This document shows, in pieces, positions 22,745 through 35,100 of a stretch of 64,000 nt of DNA. A model generated the notes under the pieces. It was not told where the DNA came from, searched no databases, and was given only the letters and a program-made list of their open reading frames with translations. The translations under genes and the position numbers were made by a program. The stretch lies in contig JBITNC010000001.1 in assembly GCA_050084985.1 (NCBI GenBank), positions 184,450,001-184,514,000 of the forward strand, read 5' to 3'. This stretch comes from Nageia nagi (lineage: Eukaryota > Pinophyta). Every line of letters starts with the position of its first letter. Position 1 is the first letter of the stretch.

Positions 22745-25540
22745 CTATAAAGATAGAATCAATTGACTTAAGTCCTTAATATTTTTATCCTTAGGAGCTA
22801 GAATTTTTTTTTGATTTGTCAGTTCCATATCATTCTGGTCGATTGCATTCTACTCAATAGCTATATGTGTATCTTTTTTAGTCAACTTAGTCACTTTATC
22901 ATCCAATTCATTCATTATTTTCATTAACTTGGTATCCTTATTAAATAATGCATTTGTCACTACCATTAATTTGGTATCTTTCTAATTTAATTTTGCTATC
23001 TTGGTTATAATATTTGCATTCCTTTGCTTGAGACTTTTATCCCTTTGAGCCACCACTATTTTCATTTCTGCTAATTGTTTCATAGCTTATGCTAATGTTG
23101 AACTCTTTCCACTAAGACTTCCTCCTTTTATTTTAATTCACCCTTGGATGGAGCTTGATTAATGAAAAATATTAAGTCTTTAATCTTGTTATTTAGAGCC
23201 TTATTTAAATCCTTTTTTGGTATTCATCTATGTGTAAAGGAGGGCTCTTTTCTCTGCTTCTTTCTCATATTTATTCTCATACCAACTAGCATCACTCTTG
23301 ATGAGGTTTATAGATGTTTGTAAGAATTTATTCTTGTCCTCCCAAGTTATACTTGCATAATCCTACTCAATAATTGTATTTATCACTCCTTGCATGGTTT
23401 ATCCCAAGGAAGTGTCTTCTATGATTTTCATTTGCAATTTCTATCTCTTGGGATCAATTTGGATCTATGACTAGATTTAGCATTTTGGGGATAGAATAGT
23501 CTTGAAATTTTTCTCTTCTTAGCTCTCTTATTATTTATTCTTAGATTGGTATTATTGGAATATTTCATTGGTTGAAACTTATTTCCCATCGATTGATATG
23601 AAGGGAAAAATAATGAAGGATGAGGTTTTCACTCTGTGAGATGTATAAATTTTTTCTATAAGGGTCCAAGTCCTTATGGATGAGATACTAACTAAAGGGG
23701 ATTCAATTAGTCTAGTGGATATGCTTTAAGGGCTTATGATGGTGTTTGGTGGGTGGGTGGGTAGAGGTATTGGGAGAGGGCTTGGAATTGAATAGACAAT
23801 AATGAATTATTATGAAGTAGGGCTAGTGGGAATTTAGAAAGAAGATTGAGTTAGATTTTGTGTGCCTAGGGTTGTATCAATTCCATCTTAGGGATGCTTA
23901 CTCTTCTTTGAGATCTAGCCTTCACCCTCCTTATTATCACTCTTTTCATAATAACACAAACATTTCTTTGATGGGTCCTTACTTTCTTAGGATTGAGGTT
24001 ATTCTTTTGAACTCCTTTTCTTATGGTGATGGTGCTAGGACTTGTTTTCTTTTATATACTTTTGTGCCTCCTTTGTTATGCAAGAGGACTTGACTCCTTA
24101 GGATATATATCCTAGAATTCCTATGATGAGCCTTAGTTTAAGTTTGGGTTTGACACCCCTTATTTAATCTCTTACTATTCTTCTTCATATTTTTCATCTT
24201 CATATTCTTGATCAAATAATTTTTTGAATTGTTGATCCATGTCATTTTCCCATGCTACAATATTAGTGCCAAACTCAATGTAGTATTAAATGAAAGATTG
24301 TTTCTTTTATATTGACCACCCACTCTCTCCTAAGAGCTTCATTAGAGCTTTCCCCAATCGGGGTTTGATCAAATAATTTTTTTTTTAACTTTTGGATAAA
24401 AGTCTCTCCATGCTAGAAGAGCCTCTATTATAGTTATATTGTTTGGTATTTGGGGCTTGAACTCAATCTTATTTCTTCATTTATCAACCTTTGGTTGTGA
24501 GCTACTAATATATTTGTTTAATTTTTTATTCAATACTTGTATTCTCTTGATAAAAGATGGTTCATATCATACTTGCAACTATCTTAAATATCCTATAACT
24601 TCAAATTATCATTTTACTTTTAATTTCAAAATGGACATCCTTCTATATAATAATTATATCTTGATATTAAAAGGAAGGTTATGCAATGAGACCTTATTTA
24701 CAATGTCATATTCTAAATCAATATAATCTAATTATCTACTAAAATCCAAGCTAAAGACTCTATATATGATTGTAAATAATGGGAGCAATATGGTCCTTCC
24801 CCTAAAACCATATAATTTTATGATTATACTCCTATTTATGAAGTACCAATACCTATTTTCCATATTCTTAGTTCTCAAAGATGCTAAGACTTGAAATGAC
24901 AATTTGGGCATCACTTGCCCAAAAATCAAATACATCATCAATCCTATAAAGTGATTTACAAATTCATACTAATTATTAAATTCCATGAGAAACTATTATT
25001 AAATTCCATGAGAAACTATTATTAAATTCCATGAGAAACTATCTATTTATCTATTGGAAACCTTAACCCATATTGATACTTTATCTTTAAAGAGACATTT
25101 TTCAATTAGTCCACCATGTTTCTTGAGATGTATTTTAGCTAGTTGAATATGAACTACTTCAAAGTATGGTTAATGGTATGTACCAAGGATATTTGGTAGT
25201 GCAAAATTAATTTATCTTGCATTTCGCCTAATACTATAGCCAACATGGAATACACCATATGCATGCCATCAAATAAGTTGGAGATGGGAAACTCTTCTTT
25301 GGGCATCTCCTTATGGGGCAGCATCATGCTAGACTCTTTGTAGCTTTTAACCAACTAGATTAGCATGTGGTTTCCATAGTATTTCATTTGTTCCCCGATG
25401 TCTATACTTTTTGGTGTGTATGAAATTTTGGTGCTGCTAGATCTTATGAGATTATTTTTTCTAAAAAATCTAGAATTATTTATCCATTTGCAGGTCTCAC
25501 CATTCTTTTTTTTTGAACTAGATAGATCTTGGATCAACTT
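22745..25540 (-). pseudogene. Antisense relic with conserved block, acidic tract and coiled coil
   Basis: Read on the minus strand from 25540 downward, two neighbouring frames (25537-25355 and 25354-25154) read as a polar N-terminal part and then a LFDGMHMVYSMLAIVLGE region. At 24941-24732 comes KLYGFRGRTILLPLFTIIYR followed by VFSLDFSR. Around 24255-24180 is an acidic tract (FDQEYEDEKYEEEQ). At 23095-22745 a long coiled-coil stretch has repeated heptads, including KDTKLMKIMNELDDKVTKLT. Stops interrupt it throughout. I do not recognise the family. The layout (globular part, acidic run, coiled coil, minus strand among Ty3/gypsy scraps) parallels the antisense gene at 59.6-61.5 kb, though no direct sequence match was seen. 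It could be an extra antisense ORF of another retroelement or an unrelated gene relic. Confidence 0.4.
24972..25040. repeat. Three perfect 23-bp tandem copies
   Basis: The unit attattaaattccatgagaaact occurs three times in direct contact without a mismatch. The flanks are heavily decayed, so this is probably a recent replication-slippage event. Confidence 0.95.
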
Positions 25541-25839
25541 GATTAGTTCTTGATCTAATAAAACATGTTGTTTTGATTATATATTCAAGTTGATAGATTA
25601 TTAAACATTCATAATTAGTGGGTTTTCTTCTATTAGTATAAGGAACAACTAGTATAAGTTTCATAGCTTTTCATTAATGTATTTATGTAATTTATTAACC
25701 AATCTATAAGATTAATGGGAATATATTATTCTTAGTCAATATTTTGTTTTCTTGTACTCCACATGGATTATTCTATTGAATTCTTCTAGACTATATATTG
25801 TACTTTATTTAACAATGAATACAATAAATATAGTGTATA

Positions 25840-26289
25840 ACATTCTATCACTACTGGATGATGTATTTGATATTCTTAAAAAATATAATTTGATATTGAA
25901 ACCATAAACATGTATTTTTGGTGTTACTTCAGGAAACTTATTGGGTTTCATGGTTTCAAAAAGAGGAATTTATGTTGATCCCAAAAAATTAAAAGTTATA
26001 ATTAGTATGCCACCTCCCAAAAATATCAAGTAGCTAAAGATTCTCCAAGGTAAAATTAATTTAGTAAGGAAATTTACTTTTCATCCAATGGAATGAAATT
26101 TCTTTCTTCAATATTTTTGTGATCAACCTTATGATTCTGATAAAGTATTGGATGAATCTCCTTACAAAGTTTACTTGGGCTAAGAATGATTGTAAATATT
26201 TCTTATTTGAGGGAAGATTTAACTTAAAGATAAAATTTACATGGTCAAAATCAATAAACCATCCTTATTTAGAGATGATGTGTCACAAC
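25840..26289 (+). pseudogene. Ty3/gypsy reverse transcriptase C-terminal scrap
   Basis: The plus strand reads LDDVFDILKKYNLILKP, then GVTSGNLLGFMVSKRGIYVD and PKKLKVIISMPPPKNIK, a stop, and LKILQGKINLVRKF. This is the stretch from the end of the RT palm/thumb into the RNase H connection of Ty3/gypsy pol (usual form FGVxxGxLLGFxVSxxGIxxDPxKxxAI). It closely parallels the same region of the Tat-like relic at 31130-31350. It ends at the copia LTR beginning at 26290, which probably inserted into it. No other domain of this copy is identified. Confidence 0.75.
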
Positions 26290-26821
26290 TTTTGGAATGT
26301 ATAATGCATTATTGTAAGATATATTAATGTAATTCACTTAAATAGCAAATATGATAATGTAAATTCACTAATACTTAAAAGTGTCCCTAAATACCTTTTA
26401 AGTATTTGTGAATATGATAATGTAACTTGTTCTACACTCCATCTCCTAAGCATGCCCCTTGGGTAAAAGGTTAATGCATGTCATGACATTGTATGATGGT
26501 TAAAAGGGTGATCTAAGGTAGGATTTTGGCCTATAAATAGAAGGCCCTCTACTTGAGATCACTCACTTGAGTTTGTAACAAAGTTATGCTCTTATTTAGT
26601 CTTTAGGAGAAGTGAGAATGAGTTATTTTAAGAGAGTGCTCTTTGAGAATAAGATGTTATATTCATGGATGTACTCCCATGGTTGGAGGAACAACTTTAC
26701 ATTGGTTTCCTCTTATGTGGATGCTACTTCATGTTTATATTCTTAATGCTTATGGAAATTGAGAGAGTCTTCATGTGATCTTGGGTAATTAGGATTTAGT
26801 CTTAATAGGCTTGTTCCTTCA
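26290..26821 (+). mobile_element. Ty1/copia LTR (copy 1)
   Basis: It starts ttttggaatgtataatgcatt (family form TGTTGGAATG) and ends ttccttca, giving 532 bases. It is homologous along its length to the LTRs at 47121 and 54202. Shared blocks include gagcatgccccttgggtaaaagg, ggattttggcctataaatagaaggccctct and actcccatggttggagga. A primer-binding site follows two bases after the end, so this is a 5' LTR. The element body is missing or unrecognisable after about 27010. Confidence 0.85.
26532..26540 (+). promoter_or_regulatory. LTR TATA box
   Basis: A tataaatag sequence lies inside the conserved block ggcctataaatagaaggc, shared with the LTRs at 47335 and 54423. It fits the U3/R promoter of the copia family. 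Confidence 0.7.
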
Positions 26822-26823
26822 TT

Positions 26824-26836
26824 TGGTATTAGAGCC
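26824..26836 (+). other. Primer-binding site (initiator Met tRNA)
   Basis: The sequence tggtattagagcc matches the plant copia primer-binding site TGGTATCAGAGCC, complementary to the 3' end of initiator methionine tRNA, with one C-to-T change. It begins two bases after the LTR ends. Confidence 0.85.
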
Positions 26837-27010
26837 ATACTTGGAGGCTCCTCTTCAACATCCTTGGAAGCTCTTCATCCTACTCCTTCCATATTTGGAG
26901 GTTCACATTCATTCTTTTGAGGAAAAATCAAGTGAAGTTATAACCACTTATCCTTTATTTTTCAAATTTTTTTATGATTATATTAGTTCAAATTTTGTTT
27001 AGAAGAATTT
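26837..27010 (+). other. Copia leader fragment
   Basis: This is the leader that would precede gag. The open frame over it at 26811-27002 starts inside the LTR and is not a gene. After about 27010 the DNA turns into T-rich low-complexity sequence with no gag similarity. Confidence 0.4.
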
Positions 27011-27271
27011 TATTAAAAGTAGAAACATATTGTTATGCAATTCCTTGTTTGTACTAACATTTTTTATGTTAGTTTCAATTTTTTTTTTAAGTTTCTTAAT
27101 ATATTACTATAATTTTAATTTTTAAATTTTTTTGCATATCTTTAGTTTAGAGATTTTTTTATATATCAAAATGTATATGAAAAAATACAATACATTGAAA
27201 AAGGGATTTATTAAAAAAATAATAAGAAGGGGGGAGTTGCCTTTTTTTCTTCTTCAAGGCATTTATATTTT

Positions 27272-27276
<5 letters not shown>

Positions 27277-27304
<28 letters not shown>
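27277..27304. repeat. (TA)n microsatellite
   Basis: An uninterrupted TA run of about 13-14 units. Confidence 0.95.
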
Positions 27305-27426
27305 ACATGTTGCTAAATAAAAATAAATGCAATTTTTTTTAAATAATAAAAAAACTTTCAACTATAATTTTTTTAGGGTGGCCTTTATTTTTAAGGAGAA
27401 GCCTATCCTCTAATCAAATTCATAGG

Positions 27427-27960
27427 TATATCATGGGCATATATCAAAATCATGCTTGGAGTATATAGATTCCTCCAACAACACTTTTTTCCTAATCTTA
27501 TCGCTTTGCTTGGCTATATGATGGGCATATATCAAAATCCATCACTCAACCTCCATCATACTCCACCACTTCATTGATATATATCATGGGCATATATTGA
27601 AGCTATATCATGGGCTTATATCTAAAACTATGAAATTTTTTGAAATTTTAGGCAAGGATATATGATGGGCATATATCAGATATATCATGGGCATATATCA
27701 GATATATCATGGGCATATATCAAATACATCATGGGTGTATAACAAGAAAGAAGAATTATTTTGAAATTTTTGGACAAGATATATCATAGGTGTGTAATAA
27801 TTTTATCTTGTGCATATAGTAATTATATCATGGGCATATAGTGAGAAATATGAAAAAAATTAAAATTTTAGTATGACATATATTATGGGTGTATAGTAAG
27901 AATTAAAAATAAATTTTAATCTATATTTTGAGACTTATCATGGGCCTATAGTGGTTACTA
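27427..27960. repeat. Interspersed TATATCATGGGCATATA motif array
   Basis: A motif tatatcatgggcatata recurs at least a dozen times with variable spacers. Three nearly perfect head-to-tail 22-bp copies lie at about 27660-27725. Weaker versions (catgggtgtat, cataggtgtgt, cttgtgcatatag) continue to 27960. A longer unit with gaaattttttgaaattttag spacers is also suggested. The same motif reappears at 42960-43115. Confidence 0.85.
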
Positions 27961-28880
27961 TAAATTAAAAGTAAAATTTAGGGCATGAATCAAACATTTT
28001 AAAATTTTGAAATAAATGTAAATGATTTGTAGTAGAAAAATTTGTAGACCATCCTAGATGATACCATCAAGAGGAGATCTCATATTCATATGCTCAGATG
28101 ACCTGTCAAATTATTTTCTTATTCATATACATATATTATTTATTTATTTTCATTTTTATTCATTAATAAAAAAATCCTAAACCATATCTTATGAAATTGT
28201 AGATCATTTTGGATAGTACCACTATGTGGAGATCTCTACCAACAGGGGCATGATGACCATCGTGGTATGCATTCTTAATTTATTATATTGAAGTTATTTT
28301 GCCATATGCTTATGGTTTTTCCTCTTTTATTATATACCTAGGGTTGTTTCACTCCACAACATGTGATAGAAGTACATTTTTAAAGAGTCTTTGATTTATT
28401 TATAAACCTTATTATAAATTTCCCAATTTGGGGTATTATTCGAGAATGTTTAGGATTTAGGGTAATTAAACTAATTTCCCATTGTATTTTTATCACTATA
28501 GATATTATTTATTTTTAGCTAATAATATGAATTGTGTATGTTAGATTAAATATATAATTATTATTGCAAAGTGGTTAACCCTAAACTAAAGTCCATAATC
28601 TCTTTGTTATTCATAATTTTAGTCCAATTACTAAATTTTTCTTACTCTAGCTTGTAAATTATCTGTAAGCTTGGAATAAACTTCTAAACCCTTTATATTT
28701 ATAAGTCTTAACCTATAATTTAGGGTTTATTTTTCAATTATAGGAACCATAATTCTCTTGATATTAATAATTAGATGTAAAAGAAATATGCTTTTGATGA
28801 GTCTTTCATGTATTCATAAATCTTGTTGTAATTTCCTAGTTTGGAGCATTGTTTGAGAATTTTGGAAAATGTGAATTGAA
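27961..28880. repeat. Unassigned DNA with paired repeats
   Basis: No gene is seen. Two related 65-base phrases (gagtctttgatttatttataaacc and gagtctttcatgtattcataaatc, each followed by a ttgtaatttcc-type stretch) lie about 413 bases apart, at 28385 and 28798. Another pair (tagaccatcctagatgataccat and tagatcattttggatagtaccac) lies at 28045 and 28198. Confidence 0.45.
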
Positions 28881-29330
28881 AATGTTCAAATTTTGCTATT
28901 GTTTGTTGCATTCCATCTCTTATGAGGAAAACATTTACCCTTTTGTGAACTTCAATATAACTACATCTAGGTATATTTTTGATTCCCTAATCTTTCATCA
29001 ATTTCATTACTCCTTCATCATCATTCTAGTTTCCCACTTTAGTATAAAAATTTGAAAGAAGAACATAAGATGGAGCATATTTAGTCTCCAAAAAATAAAA
29101 TATTACTACCACAAATGCCTTAATTCCTACATTCTTATGTGATGTAAAAGCACCAAAAGACAAACATCTAGTGCTTCTTAGAAATAAATTTCATAGCTAA
29201 CACAAGTGCTTCATCAGGTGAAAGAGTTTAAGGGCATCCTTGTTGTAGCCTTGAATTACATATCCTCTAATCATTTTATTCCATAAAAATATTCCACCCT
29301 TAGATTAATCAACTTTTAATATAAGAGCCT
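28880..29330 (-). pseudogene. PPR protein 3' end relic (last repeat plus E/E+ motifs)
   Basis: PLS-class PPR proteins bind organelle RNA, and their E/E+ motifs serve in C-to-U editing. Reading the minus strand from 29315, FLWNKMIRGYVIQGYNKDAL matches a PPR start block (WNxMIxGYVxxGxxxxALxLF). After a break come HKNVGIKAF, then YAPSYVLLSNFYTKVGN and MKLMKDxGIKNIPRCSYIEV, ending VHKRVNVFL at about 28940. These are the E and E+ motifs in the expected order (YVLLSNxYA, GxxKxPGxSWIEV). The part between the repeat and the E motif is shortened, and stops interrupt the frame. It may be the 3' end of the PPR array at 37.8-40.3 kb, which has the same strand and the correct order. Confidence 0.7.
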
Positions 29331-29880
29331 ATGATAGTTCATCCAAAAAACCACTTGGCTTAGTTACACTACTAGTCAAATTGGATATTAGGACTATCTA
29401 AACAAACTTTCATGTTATGAGTGGAAAATTTTCATATAATATTCTCCTAGGGAGATCTTGATTACATGATATGGATGTAATACCTTCTACAATTCATGGC
29501 CATTTAAAATATGAATATGAAGGATACACATAGTCATAGGGGATCCAAAACCATATGCACTATGTAATCTAGCAGATTTGGATATTGATGGATTGGATTT
29601 AAATTTTTTTAAATTTCATATTGTTCCAAAATAAGTTTAATAAACATTAATAAAAGTATAAAAAAGAGATAAAAGTTGTATATGCAACTATGGGAACATA
29701 CATAATTGAGAACCTTGACCTGTTAGCTTTAGTGAAATATTTAGGTCAATTAAAAATTAAAAATTATTTTTAATGTACACATCATGCTGAGGGAAATTTA
29801 GGGCACCCACATTATGAAAATGAAGGGTAGATGAGTAGTTCTTATTCAGCAGAATCCCTCTCCCTAAACCCTATTTATTA
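29331..29880. other. No recognised feature
   Basis: AT-rich DNA between the PPR relic and the Tat-like pol relic. It may contain the worn 5' part of that element (gag or leader), but no gag motif is visible. Confidence 0.35.
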
Positions 29881-32800
29881 AAAAAATGATACAACAAAGA
29901 TAAATATGGGTAATTCTTTTCCATATCCTTTTATGCATAAATATATGGTTAACGATTGCAAATACAAAAGGGGAGGATTAGGAAAATTAGAATAAGGGAT
30001 TCCCTTTTTTCACACCAATCTAGGAGTTTAGAAAGATAAAAAATGTTTAGGTAGTGATCCAAACACAAAACAAACTATAGGACCTATTAAGTTTGTAATA
30101 GAGTGCAATATGATTGATCTTTATGATGATATTGATGAGGATTTATGGATATATGATACTATACCACTTGATTTTGATTTCTTTTCTACTAATGATGACA
30201 TATTATAATACATGGGGGCACATTGATAATTGCCCAAATCAAATAAAAAAAGGCAACCAAATTGTGCCCTTATTCAATATGGATACTTTGGACAAGAAAT
30301 AAATTTTAATGAAGTGTTTTAGGTTCATCAAATTGATGAATGTTAATGATCAAGAGGATTAGAGGAATTACCTTCATTATTATAGAGGAAAGGGGATCAA
30401 CATTCTTTTCTAAAGCATTGATTCATGTCAACATTGACATAAGTGACCAAGAGAGGTTGATAAAAATTGGAGCTACCCTTCCAATACCACAACAAGAAAG
30501 GTACAAAAACAAGTTTATTGAATGCAAAAAGAAATTTTTTTGGTATTATTTTTTCATGTTTGGTTTATACATATCCTTTATAATGTATATTTTACCATTT
30601 AAAAAATATGCAAAATATGTTAAGAAAAAACCAAGGAAGATGCATCCATCAAAAGCATTGTTAGTAAAGAAAGAAATTGAAAAAATATTTGAATTTTAGT
30701 TTTATTAGACCTATAGATTTTTTAGAAAAGATAACTAACATTGTTCCTATCACCAAACCAACTAGATAAATAAGAATCTATATTGATTTTAGAGATATAA
30801 ATAACACATGCCTAAAAGATGATTTTCCATTATAAAATATTTACGTGATTGTGGATAGTATTGTTGGTCATGATACCTTATATTTTATGGATGGTTTTTC
30901 AGGTTATAATTAGATCTTTATCAATTCAATTGATCAAAATAAAATAAGCTTTACTACACCTTAGATAAAATTTTGTTGGAAATTTATACCATTCAAATTG
31001 AAAAATATAGGTGCAACTTATCAATGTGCAATAGTGACCATGTTTCATGAGAAAATTCATAAATATGTAGAGGTTTATGTTGATGATATCTTGGTAAAAT
31101 CTAAATAGGTACATGATCACTTAGAGCTCATTAAAGAGGTATTTGACATTCTTAAGAAATACAATCTCAAGTTAAAATCATAAAAGTCTACTTTTGGTAT
31201 CACTTTAGAAAAATTATTAGGATTCATGATTTTTAAAAGAAGTATTGAGGTGGATCCCAAGAAGGTAAATGCAATTGTAAGTATGCCATCTACAAATAAT
31301 TTGAAGCAATTAATAAGTATACAAGGTAAGATAAATTCTATAAGAAAATTTATTTTGCAACTTAGAGATAAGTGTTTACCTTTTGCTCATTTGTTGAAAA
31401 AGGATATAAAATTCATATGGGATGAAAAATATCATAAAGCATTTGAGGATATAAAATAGTATTTTCTTAACCCTCCTATTTTAGTACTAATGGATTTTAG
31501 CAAGGAAGCATAGCTCTACATTTCAAATACAATGGTTTCCTTAGGGGAAATGTTATGCCAGCAAGATGATGAAAAGAATTAGAGAGCAATCCACTGTCTC
31601 AACAAAACTATCATCAATTATGAAACAAGGTACACCCCCATGGAAAAACTTTGCTTTAGTATAGTTTTTGCAATTAAAAAAATTGAGGTATTATTTTTTA
31701 TATTGTACCACATATGTTGTTATTCATTAATCCATTGAAATATCTCATAGCTAAATAAAATTTGTAAAGAAGAGTAGCAAAATGGTTAATGTTGTTGCAA
31801 GAATTTGATATCAATATGGTTAAAAAAAATCAATAAAAGGCCAAGAAATAGTGGATTTGATAGTATAATTCCCTCATAATGATGGGTAAATTGTACATGA
31901 ACAATTTTTAGATGATTATGATTAGTATATTCCTCCTTTAGAGCATGAGCGATGTGGTGGTGTGCATCCATACTATAGTGATCAATGGGAGATTCTAGAT
32001 GATTTTATCTATTACATAGAAGATGGAACAAAGACACGGGCTTTAGATTTTGATAGTTCTAAATATACACATGGGGTAGGAGTAGCTATTATACTAACAA
32101 CATGGTAGAGTATGAAGAATTACTATTAGTTCTAAGAGTAGCTACATTGCTAAAAATTAGATAATTGAATATATTTGGTGATTCCAAACTTGTGGTTAAC
32201 CAAGTTGAATACATATACAATACAAAGGATGAGAATTTAAAACCATATAAACTAGCAATTTTTGATTTATTAAATCATTTTATAAGTATACAATTGAGAG
32301 TATTCCAAGAAAAAATAATAAGTATGATGATGTAATGAAAAGTGTTGCTTCCTTGATTCCCATAGATATAGAAGATGAAGAAAAAATCCTCAAAATTAAA
32401 AAGCTAGGATAGCCATCTTACTTATTTGGAGAATAAGTAAAAGTATATTACTTAAAACAAGAAGGGAATTTCCCATATTGGTATGTAAATGTTTATCATT
32501 ATCTCAAAGATCAAACTATTCTAGCACATTTTGATAGAAATGAAAAAGTCATATTAAAGAGGTCAGCTCTTAAATATGTCATTATTGATTATTTATTATA
32601 CAAGAGATCATTTGTTGGAGCTTTATTGAGATACCTAACACATCATGAAATAGAAACAACACTCCAACAAGGACATGAAGAAATATGTAGGGGCATTTCT
32701 TTGCAAAGGCTATATATACAATGCTTTTGTGTATATGATATTACTAGGCAATAATGGAGGATGATTGCAAAGATCATGTTAAGACTTGTTTACAATGCTA

Positions 32801-33660
32801 CAAACATTCAAATCTTGAGAAAAAACCAACACAAGAGTTAAACTCTAGAGAAGGGCATAAATTCACTATTACAACAACAAAATATATGATAAAATGGGTA
32901 GAGAAAATTCCTATGAAATTAGTATTGCAAGAAAAGATCATAAAATTCTTGATTGAGAACATCATCACAAGGTTTGGTGTCCCACAACATTTGATAATGG
33001 AAAATGGGTAAAACTTTAAAGGTAATAAAATGAAATATTTTTGCAAAAAGTTTCATATTAACCAAAAGTTTTATTCATTCTACTACCTACAAGGAAATGG
33101 ATAAGCATAAGAATAAGCATTTAATAAGATAATAAAGAATATACTATCAAAACTATGGGATAAATATAAGAGAGATTGGTATGAATAATTGCCTTATGCA
33201 TTATAGGCATACATGATAAGTGTAAGGATTGTAATAGGGAAAACTCCATTCTCATTGGTTTATGGTGATGAGGTTGTTGTGCCATTAGAGCTTAAGATTC
33301 TATCTTTGAGAATATCATTACAAGGATATATACAAGATGAAGATGCCATAAAAGCAAGGTTATAGCAATTAGAAGCTCTTGATGAAAAATAATTCATGAT
33401 CTTAAAAATAAAAAAGCATATCATGAAAGGTTAAAAAGAATTTTTAATAAGAATATCAAGCCAAAAAAATTCCAAGTAGGAGACTTGGTAGAAAACATCA
33501 ACAAGATTGCTATAAATGATGAGGTAAGGAAAATTTGAGCCAATTTGGTTAGGACCTTTTTTTGTAGTAGAAGCTATAGGATTAGGTGCATACAAGTTAT
33601 CTTACATGGATGTAAAAGAAAAACAAAACAACCTTAAATTCCACTCATCTTAAATGCTTC
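29881..33660 (+). pseudogene. Tat-like Ty3/gypsy pol relic (RT, two RNase H, integrase)
   Basis: Pol copies retrotransposon RNA into DNA and integrates it. The 30340-30699 frame ends PRKMHPSKALLVKKEIEKIF, the linker before RT in this group. RT follows: YIDFRDINNTCLKDDFPL near 30780, YFMDGFSGYN near 30885, and YVDD at 31076-31087. LLGFMIFKRSIEVDPKK lies in the 31226-31459 frame. A first RNase H reads PPILVLMDFSKEA to NYETRYTPMEKLCF (31470-31660). A second has DSSKYTHGVGVAI (32050) and FGDSKLVVNQVEYIYN (32173-32222). Two RNase H domains suggest the Tat clade. The integrase zinc region follows (HHEIE, CLQC at 32787), then the core with WVEKIPMK and ITRFGVPQHLIMENG. There the second catalytic Asp is Glu. 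A C-terminal GPFFVVEAIGLGAYKL lies near 33550. Gag and protease are not seen. Confidence 0.85.
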
Positions 33661-33846
33661 TATGCATGAAGCATACAACTCCATGCATCAAAATTTAACA
33701 ATGCATCTAACTAAGATACGTGTACAATATATGATTATTTTTAATTTCAAGTTTTATTTTTCCTATTCAAATTATATTAGTGCTATATTTTTTGCTTGCA
33801 CATCACTAACACTATAATATTATAACAAAATAAAAAAATATCAAGC

Positions 33847-34205
33847 ATAATATCTTTAGATCAGGAACATAAAATGTTTGATTGTCGATGGTCAATGAAA
33901 TGACTAGTCAAAGTTCACTCAATTAAATGAAAAATGATGATGCAACTATTAGTAAGGATGTTGAAATTGGATTATACCCAATGAATTATGCACCTTACTA
34001 TGTATCCACATATAGTTATTCTTAAAACCATAAAAGAATAATATCTTTAGATCAAGGATATAAAACTCCTAATCATTGATGGCTAACGAAATAGCTAGTG
34101 AGGGTTCACTCACTTAAATGAAAATTGATGATGCAATTGTAAGTGAGAATGTTGATATTAGCTTATACCAAATGTATAATGCATCTCATTGTGTATCCAA
34201 AAATC
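33847..34205. repeat. Two tandem copies of a ~190-bp unit before the 3' LTR
   Basis: A unit starting ataatatctttagatca recurs at about 33848 and 34038. Shared phrases include ggctaacgaaatagctagt versus ggtcaatgaaatgactagt, ttcactcacttaaatgaaaa, gatgatgcaa and aatgtataatgcat. Its place between integrase and the polypurine tract is typical of Tat/Ogre-like elements. Confidence 0.75.
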
Positions 34206-34652
34206 TACCAAATTTCTAACACCATATTGTATCACAAGGTATTTTTTAATCTAGTTTTTTTCTATAGGTTAAAAAAAAAAGAATTCAATGCATCCATACC
34301 ATTCGTAGTACGGAAAAAATGTTGTTGGCAACATTCAATATGCTTCAAAAAAAACTTGAATATTTAAATAAACTCCTTTGTATCAAGATAAGGACACTAA
34401 AATATTAATGTTCCAAGTAAAAAAATGGAGCAGTTAATTTCATGCTTGAGCATCACAAGGGGCAAAGTGAAATGATATTTTCTCTTGGCTACATTAACAA
34501 ATGAGATTTCCTAGGGAAACCAAACTAAAAGGGGGAAATTAAAATGACCTACATCATAATATCATGATACTAAATAAAGAGTTAAAAGTTCTCAAAACTT
34601 TGTTTTACTCTTCTTCTTTGGATATGTAACTTCATGTATTTCATTACACCTC

Positions 34653-35100
34653 CAAAGAGGGGCAAAATATAGATACATAAAAAAGAAATCTCATTCATTA
34701 ATAATTCATTTTTGTTACATCAAGAGATATTTATTATAAAAAGGGGATGAAATACATCTAAGGAAATGTAATTAATGTAAAAGGATCACCAAACAATGTA
34801 AGTGTTACCAAATGCCTAAGAAGGCATCATAAACTATGTAATATATGATAATACCAAGACAAAGACAATATATAGATGTGGATATAAAATAATATCAAAA
34901 GAAAAGATTCATATATGAGAAGATCATTATTAAATGAATAGGAGAATTCTTGTATATCATACATTTGAACTATAATGTTGTTTTATAACACCACCTATCC
35001 ATAGATTTGTTATTATCCCTTCATCACATTTCTTATATTTACATTTTTACATCTAATTTTGAATGATTCATGATGTCAGTGGCATGCTAGCACTAGGAAA
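34653..35100 (+). mobile_element. Polypurine tract and start of 3' LTR of the Tat-like element
   Basis: The run caaagaggggcaaa at 34653-34666 is followed by tatagatacataaaaaag at 34668, the same LTR start type as at 4650 (TATAGATGCCTAAAAA). The LTR covers at least a few hundred bases; its end is not identified and the coordinate given is nominal. It follows the pol relic in the correct order and strand. Confidence 0.6.
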
